DNA of 64,000 bases, taken from positions 186,001 to 250,000 of the forward strand of contig NZ_JAHSTU010000009.1 in NCBI RefSeq assembly GCF_019145495.1, read 5' to 3'. Within the stretch, counting starts at the first letter, position 1; each line of letters opens with the position of its first letter. This stretch comes from Pseudomonas azerbaijanoccidentalis (GTDB lineage: Bacteria; Pseudomonadota; Gammaproteobacteria; Pseudomonadales; Pseudomonadaceae). The translations under genes and the position numbers were made by a program. Below are positions 1 through 8,000 of this stretch, in pieces. The notes below the pieces were generated by a model. It was not told where the DNA came from, ran no database searches, and saw only the letters and a program-made list of their open reading frames with translations.

Positions 1-1
1 C

Positions 2-484
2 CGGTGCATATACCGGATCGCTCATCGGCAGCGCGGTGGCGTCTTTCATGCCCGCATCGACAAATCCGCAGGTCAGCCCGCGAAACACAAAACGCTCGTA
101 GTTCAGGCTCGGCACCTTCGACCAATACAGGCTCTGGTGATGCCGCACCTCGGCCAGTGCGGTCTCCATTGAGTCCGCCAGGTACAGCACCCCAAAACTG
201 CCATCGCTGAACCGCGAACCCGCCGGGTTGACGTGGGTGAACGGTGCCGTCGCGTAAGAACAGCCGGGGATGCCGAACGGGATTTCACGCCGAGGAATCA
301 ACTCCAACTGACCCACTTCGTTTTTCAGCCGGGGATTGGTCAGCGCCTGAATCTCGAACAACAGCTCGAACTCATCGGCGTCCGCCACGTCATCGAACAA
401 GGCAATCGGCGGAAACTTCGAATTGACCAGCCGATAAGCCTGTAACGCCTGCCCGGCAAACACCGCCAGTTCAGCCAGCTTCAC
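2..484 (-). CDS. RES-domain toxin (NAD+-degrading type), partial
   Basis: This frame starts with a GTG that overlaps the TGA stop of the upstream antitoxin gene and runs open to the window edge for 161 codons, so the C-terminus is missing. The translation has the RES-domain layout: an N-terminal AYRLVNSKFPP segment, a GSRFSDGSFGVLYLAD block and a following ETALAEVRHH helix. Characterised RES toxins of Xre-RES modules degrade NAD+ and stop growth. The translational coupling to a DUF2384-type antitoxin supports a type II toxin-antitoxin pair. The first G of the family signature GGRWN is altered here to RFSDG, so activity is not certain. Confidence 0.85.
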   Translation of the reverse strand, partial: MKLAELAVFAGQALQAYRLVNSKFPPIALFDDVADADEFELLFEIQALTNPRLKNEVGQLELIPRREIPFGIPGCSYATAPFTHVNPAGSRFSDGSFGVLYLADSMETALAEVRHHQSLYWSKVPSLNYERFVFRGLTCGFVDAGMKDATALPMSDPVYAP

Positions 485-885
485 CACTGCGCCCCCCGCA
501 GCACATCGATGCGCCGGAAGGTTTCGTAGAGCGAAATCATGTCGCCCTGAGCCATGATGTCCAGCGGGCTGCGACCGTTGAAAAACTCGTTGTCATTGGC
601 CATCGACGGGAAGCCGTAGACGTTGTCCGGGTTATCGAACACCAGGCGCAACGTGGCGTGAATATTCAACACAAAACTGATGCGCTGCATCTGGTCCGCG
701 TCCAGCGCCACCGCCCAATCCGGATCCTGCTGCCGCGCGCGGGTGTAGGTGCTGCGTGAAATACGCAGAATGCGACAAGCCTGTTCGCTGCTGGCCTGCC
801 ACTTTTCCAGAATGTTCACGGCGGCGCGCAAACCGGTTACGCACTGGTCTTTACTGAAGGCTTGCACGGGGGAGGCGACAGCCAT
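481..885 (-). CDS. MbcA/ParS/Xre-type antitoxin (DUF2384)
   Basis: The product is about 134 residues with a helical N-terminal DNA-binding part and the C-terminal DUF2384 pattern, including LRLVFDNPDNVYGFP and NGRSPLDIMAQGDM. Family members neutralise the RES toxin encoded by the next gene and autorepress the operon. I chose the ATG at 885 (MAVASPV) because an AGG lies about 8 bases upstream. A longer frame from 945 would read through the two TCTATAGA operator-like palindromes and is less likely. The stop overlaps the GTG of the toxin gene, as usual for translationally coupled pairs. Confidence 0.85.
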   Translation of the reverse strand: MAVASPVQAFSKDQCVTGLRAAVNILEKWQASSEQACRILRISRSTYTRARQQDPDWAVALDADQMQRISFVLNIHATLRLVFDNPDNVYGFPSMANDNEFFNGRSPLDIMAQGDMISLYETFRRIDVLRGAQW

Positions 886-904
886 GTTCATTACCTGGAT
901 TGAT

Positions 905-941
905 TCTATAGACTCAAAGTTAGTTTTATTGAATCTATAGA
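905..941. promoter_or_regulatory. Paired TCTATAGA palindromes, probable antitoxin operator
   Basis: The 8-bp palindrome TCTATAGA occurs twice, at 905-912 and 934-941, 29 bp centre to centre (close to three helical turns). It lies just upstream of the chosen antitoxin start. The symmetry and spacing fit binding of an autorepressing antitoxin dimer pair. Confidence 0.5.
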
Positions 942-993
942 TCAACGTGGTAGCGACCAGCGGGCAATTGAGCTCTGCGCAGAATCAAGTCCC

Positions 994-2577
994 TTACTCC
1001 GGCAAGCCGGCCAGCCGCAATCCATTGGCGAACCGGGCCAGGTCGTCGGCGCGCTGGATCGGCAGCCAGTCCTTGAGATTGGAGATGCGCAACGACGGAT
1101 CCAGTTCGTGCAGGCGTTGCATCGCCAACGTCGCTTTATCCATGCGCCCGCTGAGGGCGTGACTGGCCGCCACCACGGCCACCGGAGGCAGCAGACTGGG
1201 CAGATTCCCCAGGGATTTTTCCGCCCAGTCTGCCGCGGTTTCGAAGTGCCCGGCGAAGAAGTGCGCCAGCGCCATGCCGATTTGCATCCTGAACATTTCC
1301 GGGTCCAGCGGACTCAAGCGAACGGCATGATTCAAATCTTTGATGGCTGCGTCTGACTCACCGTGCAGCGCGCGCAGGATCCCGCCCAGGAACCAGGCGG
1401 GGGCGAGATTGGGGTTGAGCAGGCGCGCGCGGTCGAGCAGGGCAATGCCGTTATCGACTTCGCCGGCAAGATGGCTCAATGCGTGCCCGCCGCGGGTCAA
1501 TGCAACAGCGTCATCGCGGCCGAGCGACACCGCCAGGCGCGCCAGCCGTATGCCCTCGGTGATTTCCGCTGGGCGATCGATCATCCAGCCATTGATCTTG
1601 CGCCAGAAGTGGCACCACGCGGCCATGCCATAGGCCGAGGCAAATTCCGGGTCGAGTTCGATGGCTGTGTAGAACATCGGCAGCGCCTCTTCGATGGCGT
1701 CCCGGGTGCCGCTGTGCAGTTTCGCCATACCGCGCAAATAGTGGTCGTAGGCGTCCAGGCTCTCCGTCGGCTTGCGTTTGGCGCGTTCGATTTCGGCGCG
1801 TTCCAGTTGTGGTGCGATGGCGCCGACGACGCTTTCGGCAATTTGGTCCTGCAATTCGAAAATGTTGTCGAGCAATCCTTCGAAGCGCTCCGCCCAAATG
1901 TGCGTCCCACTGGTCGCGTCGATGAGCTGCCCGGTGATGCGCACTTTGTTCGCGCTTTTGCGCACGCTGCCTTCGAGCACATAGCGAACGCCCAGCTCCT
2001 GGCCGACGCCTTGGGCGTCCACCGCCCGGCCTTTGAAGGTGAAGCTGGAATTGCGCGCGATGACGAACAGCCAGCGGATACGCGACAGGGCGGTGATGAT
2101 GTCCTCGACAACGCCGTCGGCGAAATACTCCTGCTCCGGATCGCCGCTCAGATTCTGGAAGGGCAGGACGGTGATCGAAGGTTTTTCCGGCAGAGCCAGG
2201 CTTGGCGAGGGCGCCTGCCTGACAGGTTCACGTTCGTCGAGGCTGGGCTGTCGCGCTTGGCTATTATTGGCGAGCGTGACCTGCCCGACGAAACGGTAAC
2301 CCTTGCGGGCGACCGTGCGCACCAGGCGCTGTTCCTCACCGGTATCGCCAATGGCCTTGCGTACCGCATTGATGTGGCTGGTGATCGTCGATTCCGAGAC
2401 GATCCGGCCGCTCCACACCCCTTCCAGCAATTCATCCTTGCCGACCACGCGGTCGGGGTTGCTGACGAACAACAGCAACAGATCGAAAACCTGCGGGCCA
2501 ACGGCCACGACGGCGCCATGCAACGTCAGTTCCCGGCGATCCTGATCGAGTACGAAGTCTTCAAACGTGAATTGCAC
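994..2577 (-). CDS. Winged-helix/TPR transcriptional regulator (CadC/adenylate-cyclase-related)
   Basis: The product is about 527 residues. Residues 1-100 form an OmpR/PhoB-type winged helix (VFDLLLLFVSNPDRVVGKDE, then STITSHINAVRKAIGD and ARKGYRF). A TolB-like region follows from about residue 145 (ITVLPFQNLSGDPEQEYFAD), and TPR-like helices fill the rest. Proteins of this architecture are cytoplasmic or membrane-linked regulators. No clear transmembrane segment is visible here. The GTG at 2577 has AGGAG nine bases upstream. The ATG at 2586 would sit too close to that site. An N-terminal extension to 3069 would run over the divergent reductase gene and is rejected. The divergent NmrA/cupin pair is the likely target, by inference. 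Confidence 0.85.
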   Translation of the reverse strand: MQFTFEDFVLDQDRRELTLHGAVVAVGPQVFDLLLLFVSNPDRVVGKDELLEGVWSGRIVSESTITSHINAVRKAIGDTGEEQRLVRTVARKGYRFVGQVTLANNSQARQPSLDEREPVRQAPSPSLALPEKPSITVLPFQNLSGDPEQEYFADGVVEDIITALSRIRWLFVIARNSSFTFKGRAVDAQGVGQELGVRYVLEGSVRKSANKVRITGQLIDATSGTHIWAERFEGLLDNIFELQDQIAESVVGAIAPQLERAEIERAKRKPTESLDAYDHYLRGMAKLHSGTRDAIEEALPMFYTAIELDPEFASAYGMAAWCHFWRKINGWMIDRPAEITEGIRLARLAVSLGRDDAVALTRGGHALSHLAGEVDNGIALLDRARLLNPNLAPAWFLGGILRALHGESDAAIKDLNHAVRLSPLDPEMFRMQIGMALAHFFAGHFETAADWAEKSLGNLPSLLPPVAVVAASHALSGRMDKATLAMQRLHELDPSLRISNLKDWLPIQRADDLARFANGLRLAGLPE

Positions 2578-2836
2578 GATGAGCATCTCCTGGCGAGCGG
2601 CCTCGACTCCGTGTCCCAGGCAGCTGGCGGTGAATACTTGGGAATGATGATACGGCAGCTCGAAACCGGCTGCACCGACTGCGGCAAGGGTAGCTGGGCG
2701 GGCAACAATTGCTTTGGACGTAAATTCAGGCGTTCGCCAAGGCAAACCCAAGACCGGCGCAAGGACTCGACTCGCGTGCACAGGCAATCTGTTCTGCAAC
2801 GACGCAATGAATGCAGTCGATAAGTGGAGAACACCC

Positions 2837-3589
2837 ATGAAGATCGTCGTCATCGGAGGCTCGGGCCTCATCGGATCCAAGCTTGTGAACACCCTGCGCG
2901 AACGCGGCCATGACGCGCTCGCCGCCAGCCCCAGCACCGGCGTGAACAGCATCACCCGCGAAGGCCTGGCCCAGGCGATGGACGGCGCGGACGTGGTGGT
3001 CGACGTGGCCAACGCGCCATCGTGGGAAGACCAGGCCGTGCTCGATTTTTTTGAAACCTCGAGCCGCAACCTGTTGGCCGCCGAAAAGGCTGCCGGGGTT
3101 CGCCATCATGTGGCGCTGTCGATTGTCGGGACAGAACGGCTGCCGGACAACGGTTACTTCCGGGCCAAGGTCGCGCAGGAACACATCATCAAGGCGTCCG
3201 GCATTCCCTACACCCTGCTGCGGGCCACGCAATTTCATGAATTTGTCGGCGGGATTGTCCAGTCGTTCACCGTCGGTGAAGTCGTTCATGCGTCGCCGGC
3301 GCTGATTCAGCCCATCGCGTCCGACGACGTCGTCGCGGCACTGGCCGATGTCGTGCTGGCGGCGCCAGTCAACGGCACGGTAGAGGTGGCAGGTCCCGAA
3401 GCCTTGCCAATCGATGAGCTCGCCAAGCGCTTCATGCGGGCCACCGGGGACAACCGCAAAGTCGTCCCGGACGTCAATGCGCGCTACTTCGGCTCGGTGC
3501 TCGACGACCAGTCGCTGACCGCCGGTAAAAGCGCACGCCTGGGCGCGATCCGCTTTGAAGACTGGCTTGCTCGGTCGACGACCCGCTAA
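2837..3589 (+). CDS. NmrA/SDR-like NAD(P)-binding oxidoreductase
   Basis: The product is 250 residues. It opens with a Rossmann glycine motif (VVIGGSGLIGSKLVN) and contains the NmrA-type segments HHVALSIVGTERLPDNGYFRAK and PYTLLRATQFHEF, split here for length. This is an extended-SDR fold used for NAD(P)-dependent reduction or redox sensing, and the substrate is unknown. The ATG at 2837 has GGAG about 8 bases upstream. It is followed 43 bases later by a cupin gene on the same strand and is divergent from the winged-helix regulator at 994-2577, which suggests local control by that regulator. Confidence 0.85.
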   Translation: MKIVVIGGSGLIGSKLVNTLRERGHDALAASPSTGVNSITREGLAQAMDGADVVVDVANAPSWEDQAVLDFFETSSRNLLAAEKAAGVRHHVALSIVGTERLPDNGYFRAKVAQEHIIKASGIPYTLLRATQFHEFVGGIVQSFTVGEVVHASPALIQPIASDDVVAALADVVLAAPVNGTVEVAGPEALPIDELAKRFMRATGDNRKVVPDVNARYFGSVLDDQSLTAGKSARLGAIRFEDWLARSTTR

Positions 3590-3632
3590 CGATCCGCGCC
3601 ATCACATTCCCACGTACGAAGGAGTAAATGCC

Positions 3633-4046
3633 ATGGTTACCCGAATCCTGTTCGCCGCTGTGTTCGCAGCGCTCTCGATCAGCGCTGCATCGGCCGCTGA
3701 GCCGCCCCCCGGCAAAGTGAGCGTCGTGTTCGACCGACCCATTCCCAATCTCCCCGGCAAGAGCATGAAGGGCGTGGTGGTCGAGTACGGGCCGGGCGCC
3801 GCATCGCCCGCCCACACCCACCCGAAAACGGCGTTCATCTATGCCACGGTCCTCGAAGGTTCGTTTCGCATCAAAATCAAAGGCCATCCGGAAAAGGTCT
3901 ACCACGTCGGCGAAAACTTCGTAGAGGAACCGGGTTCCGTGCACGAAGTCAGCGCCAACGCCAGTGACACTGAACCGGCGCGTCTGTTGGCGGTGTTCGT
4001 CCTCGACACCGATAAAACACCGCTGGTGACACCGCTCAAAAAGTGA
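3633..4046 (+). CDS. Secreted cupin-domain protein
   Basis: The product is 137 residues with a signal peptide (hydrophobic stretch to about residue 23, ASAAE cleavage region). A single cupin barrel shows the metal-binding motif AHTHPKTAFIYATVLEGSF and a second motif, EEPGSVHEVSAN. The mature protein should be periplasmic. Cupins of this type bind a divalent metal, but neither enzyme activity nor ligand can be deduced. GGAG at 3621 places the start at 3633, eight bases downstream. It probably shares a transcript with the NmrA-like gene. Confidence 0.8.
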   Translation: MVTRILFAAVFAALSISAASAAEPPPGKVSVVFDRPIPNLPGKSMKGVVVEYGPGAASPAHTHPKTAFIYATVLEGSFRIKIKGHPEKVYHVGENFVEEPGSVHEVSANASDTEPARLLAVFVLDTDKTPLVTPLKK

Positions 4047-4229
4047 GCCGGACGCTGAGAGTGATCACGCTAAATGCGAGCGCGCTATACCCCCGTATGG
4101 TATCGGGGGCATTGCGGCAATGTGCTCGCATCAGGATGCAGGCCCGAAGTTACAACCGGCACGAACGACCACCAGACAGGATGCTTGAGTTCAGGGCGAG
4201 GTGAATGGGAGGGAAGGTCAGGCGTATTT

Positions 4230-4622
4230 TCAGTGGCGCTGGAGGAGGGCGGCTTCGATGCAGTTGAGCAACTTGTCGGCGTCGCAGGGCTTGGGCAGAC
4301 AAGCCACCAGCTCTGGAGAGTGAGCCCCCGGAGGCGGGGCCGCTGCGGGGTAGGCTGTGATGAAAATCGTCGGGATGTGGTAACCCGTGGCGATGAGTTG
4401 TTCGAGCATTTCCACACCGCTCATCCCCGGCATCTGGATATCGGAAACCAGGCAGTGCGTTTTGGTCAAAGCGTTCGCATCGAGGAATTCCAGAGCGCTT
4501 CGATAGGTTCGGGTTGTGTAGCCGCCGGATCGCAACAGGCTTTCCAGGGCACCGCGAACGGAATCGTCATCATCGACAATGGCAATCGTGGTTGCAGCGT
4601 GCATCGGGGTGTTTTGCGTCAT
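4230..4622 (-). CDS. Single-domain response regulator (FixJ-type receiver)
   Basis: The product is 130 residues and consists only of a CheY-like receiver. The acidic pocket is IVDDDDS, the phospho-acceptor is Asp61 in LVSDIQMPG, the switch residue is Thr89 and the conserved lysine is Lys111 in CLPKP. There is no output domain, so it must act through a partner. The large hybrid histidine kinase starting at 5053 is the nearest candidate. An Ala/Pro-rich insertion (PAAAPPPGAH) sits in the beta4-alpha4 loop, an unusual addition to an otherwise standard receiver. Confidence 0.88.
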   Translation of the reverse strand: MTQNTPMHAATTIAIVDDDDSVRGALESLLRSGGYTTRTYRSALEFLDANALTKTHCLVSDIQMPGMSGVEMLEQLIATGYHIPTIFITAYPAAAPPPGAHSPELVACLPKPCDADKLLNCIEAALLQRH

Positions 4623-4868
4623 GTGATTGGCTCGTGAATACGCCTGGCGTCATTACACGATACGCGGTCCTGATAGGGGGAAAAGTATATCTATGTATAG
4701 GTCGCTAAGATCTAAGTGTTGATGTACTGCGGGCCGTTCGATGACATCGTGGGGGGTGTTCAATCGTTCGCTGTTCGATGTTTTTTCCTTGGCGTTTGGC
4801 GATGGAGAGCTAACCTGAATCGACGCAGGCATTACCGGACCTCGTCGAAACCACCGGCCGGGGGAACA

Positions 4869-5005
4869 CATGTAGCAGCTGCCGAAGGCTGCGTCCGGCT
4901 GTGAAGCAGTCGTAGAACAGGCGTATGGGGTCTATCTGCCAGACCGCGAGCCATGACTTTACGACTGCTGCGTAGCCGGACGTGGCCTTCGGCAGCTGCT
5001 ACATG
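4869..5005. repeat. REP doublet (BIME), type A
   Basis: Two inverted arms (about 4869-4915 and 4961-5005) share GTAGCAGCTGCCGAAGGC and its complement, with a 45-base spacer between them. The right arm ends 48 bp before the hybrid-kinase start. The rest of the 4623-5052 gap shows nothing else I can support. Confidence 0.85.
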
Positions 5006-5052
5006 GAATGCGTTGTGGCTTCAGCAAGACACGAACTAGGGTTCCCTTTTCG

Positions 5053-8000
5053 ATGGATAACAACATGCAGATTCTATGGGACGATGGTGAGCGACTCTTC
5101 TGTCGCCAACTGCGCTCGGGCGCCGGCGGTGGGAGCAGTGTTCTGGTGGCGCGACCCGCTGCCGAACAACCGCTACCGGCCTGCCTCGGCCGTCTCTCCC
5201 ATGAGTTCGCGCTCAAAGATGAACTGGAAGGCAGTTGGGCGGTTCGGCCGCTGGAAATGGTGCGCGAAGGCGCGCAACTGCAGCTACTTCTCGAAGACCC
5301 CGGTGGCGAGCCGCTCGTGCGGTTGCTCGCGGCGCCCATGGACATCAACTCCTTCCTGCATCACGCCATCGGCATCGCGGTGGCACTGGGCAAGCTCCAT
5401 CAGCGTGGGCTCGTTCATAAAGACATCAAACCCAGCCATATCCTTGTGAACTGTACTGACGGACAGACTCGGCTCACCGGGTTCGGCCTGGCCTCGCGGC
5501 TGCCGCGTGAACGGCAGGCGCCGGAGACCATCGCGGGCACGCTCGCCTACATGGCTCCCGAGCAGACCGGTCGGATGAACCGCTCGATCGATTCGCGCAG
5601 CGACCTCTATGCCTTCGGCGTCACGCTTTACCAGATGCTGACCGGTTCGTTGCCCTTCACCGCGACCGACCCCATTGAGTGGGTGCATTGCCATATCGCG
5701 AAAAAGCCGCCACCACCGAATTCGCGGGTCGAAAGCGTTCCCGAAGCGCTCTGCGACATCGTCATGAAGCTACTCGCCAAAACTGCCGAGGAGCGCTATC
5801 AAACGGCAGCGGGGCTTGAGCATGACCTGCGCAGATGCCTGGCCGATTGGCAGAGCCTGGGCCGCATCAACACCTTTACCCTGAGTGAGCACGGCACGTC
5901 CGATCGGTTGCTGATACCCGAAAAACTCTACGGACGCGAACGGGAGGTCGAAACGCTGGTGGCCGCGTTCGGTCGGATCGTTGCAAACGGCGCGGCGGAG
6001 TTGGTGCTGGTCACCGGTTACTCCGGCATAGGCAAATCGTCGGTGGTCAATGAACTGCACAAAGTGCTGGTGCCGCCGCGAGGCATTTTCGCCTCCGGCA
6101 AGTTCGACCAATACCGGCGCGACGTTCCTTATTCGACGCTGGTACAGGCGTTTCAAAGCCTGGTGCGCACGCTGCTGGGCAAGAACGACGCGGATCTGAC
6201 GCAGTGGCGTGAGGCGTTGCAACAGGCACTGGATGCCAATGCGCGGCTCATGACCGACCTCATACCGGAACTCAAACTGATCATCGGTGAACCGCCACCG
6301 GTCCCGGCCCTTGACCCGCAACAGGCACATCGGCGTTTCCTCCTGGTGTTCCGGCGTTTTATCGGTGTGTTCGCCAGGGCCGAACATCCGCTGGCGCTGT
6401 TTCTCGACGATTTGCAGTGGCTCGACGCGGCAACGCTGGATTTACTGGAAGACCTGCTGACCAGCCCGGACATGCGCAACCTGATGCTGGTGGGGGCCTA
6501 TCGCAGCAACGAAGTGGATGCCGCGCACCCGCTGACGAGCAAGCTCAAAGCCATTCGTGCTGCGGGCGGCAGGGTCGGTGAGATCACACTGGCGCCGCTC
6601 GCCAAGGCGCACATCGAGCAGTTGATCGCTGAGGCGCTGCATGACGACATTGCGCACATCGAGCCGCTGGCGCAGTTGGTGCTAGACAAGACCGCCGGCA
6701 ACCCATTCTTTGTGATCCAGTTCCTGCAAGCGCTCGCCGAGGAACAACTGCTGACCTTCGATCACGAGGCCCGCCGGTGGTGCTGGGACACGGACCGCAT
6801 TCATGCCAAGGGCTACACCGACAACATCGTCGACCTGATGGTCGACAAACTGGCGCGTCTGTCGAGCGAAACCCAGCAAGCGTTGCAGCAACTGGCCTGC
6901 CTGGGGAACGTCGCCACGATCAGCGCGCTTTCGACTGCCATGGGCATGCCCAAGGCGCAGGTCCGCACGGTCTTGTGGGAAGCGATTCGCCAGGAACTGG
7001 TCGAGCGACTGGACGGCGCGTATGGCTTTGTCCATGACCGTATCCATGAGGCTGCGTATTCACTGATTCCCCAGGATGCCCGTGCTCGGGCTCATCTGCG
7101 GATCGGCCGGTTGCTGGCAGCGCAGACACCTGAAGCCGATCTGGAAGAGGCGATTTTTGAAATCGTCGGTCAGCTCAATCGCGGCGCTGCGCTGATTATC
7201 GAGCAGAACGTGCGGGTGCAACTGGCCGGTTTCAACCTGATGGCCGGCCAGCGCGCCAAGGCCTCGACGGCTTACGCTTCTGCGCTCAACTACCTCGGCA
7301 CCGGTGCGCAGCTATTGCAAGAGGACGGCTGGACTCACCGGCATGAGCTGATGTTTGCACTGGAATTGAACCGGGCCGAATGCGAATTCCTGACCGGGCA
7401 GCTATCGGTCGCGGATCAGCGCCTGTCGGCACTGTCCAAACGTGCCGTGACCACGATCGAACGCGCTGACGTCGCCTGCCTGCAAATGGACGTTTATCTG
7501 CTGCTCGATCGCAGCGATGGCGCGGTCGCCGTCTGCCTCGGCTACCTGCGACATGTGGGCATCGAGTGGTCGGCCCATCCGAGCGACGATCAAGTGCGCC
7601 ACGAATATGAACAAATCGGCGCGTTGCTGGGGGATCGGGCCATCGAAGCGCTCATCGATTTGCCGCTGATGAAGGATCCGACGTCACTGGTCACGGTCAA
7701 CGCGCTGGGCAAGCTTTTCGCACCGGCCTTGCAGACCGATTTCAATCTGTCGTGCCTGTCGATCTGCAAGGCGATCAGCCTCAGCCTGGAGTGGGGCAAC
7801 TGCGATGCTTCCTGCGTGCTTTACGCCAATCTTTTCAGGGTGGCGGGTCGGCGCTTCGGCGATTATCAGGTGGGGTTCCGCTTCGGGCAGCTCGGCTGCG
7901 ACCTCGTCGAACAACGTGGCCTGACGCGATTCGAGGCCAGCACCTATCTATGTTTCTCGTGTTTTGCGGTGCGCTGGATGAGGCCCGTGGGCGAATGTCG

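Noticed and set aside
1363..2823. A 486-codon plus-strand open frame
   Set aside because: It is antisense to the winged-helix/TPR regulator, has no recognisable domain and reflects high-GC codon bias.
2578..3069. N-terminal extension of the winged-helix regulator to 3069
   Set aside because: It would overlap the divergent reductase gene, and the added residues lack any domain character.
4085..4112. Terminator at CCCCCG...CGGGGG after the first cupin gene
   Set aside because: The stem is short with no T-run on either side, so termination is not supported.
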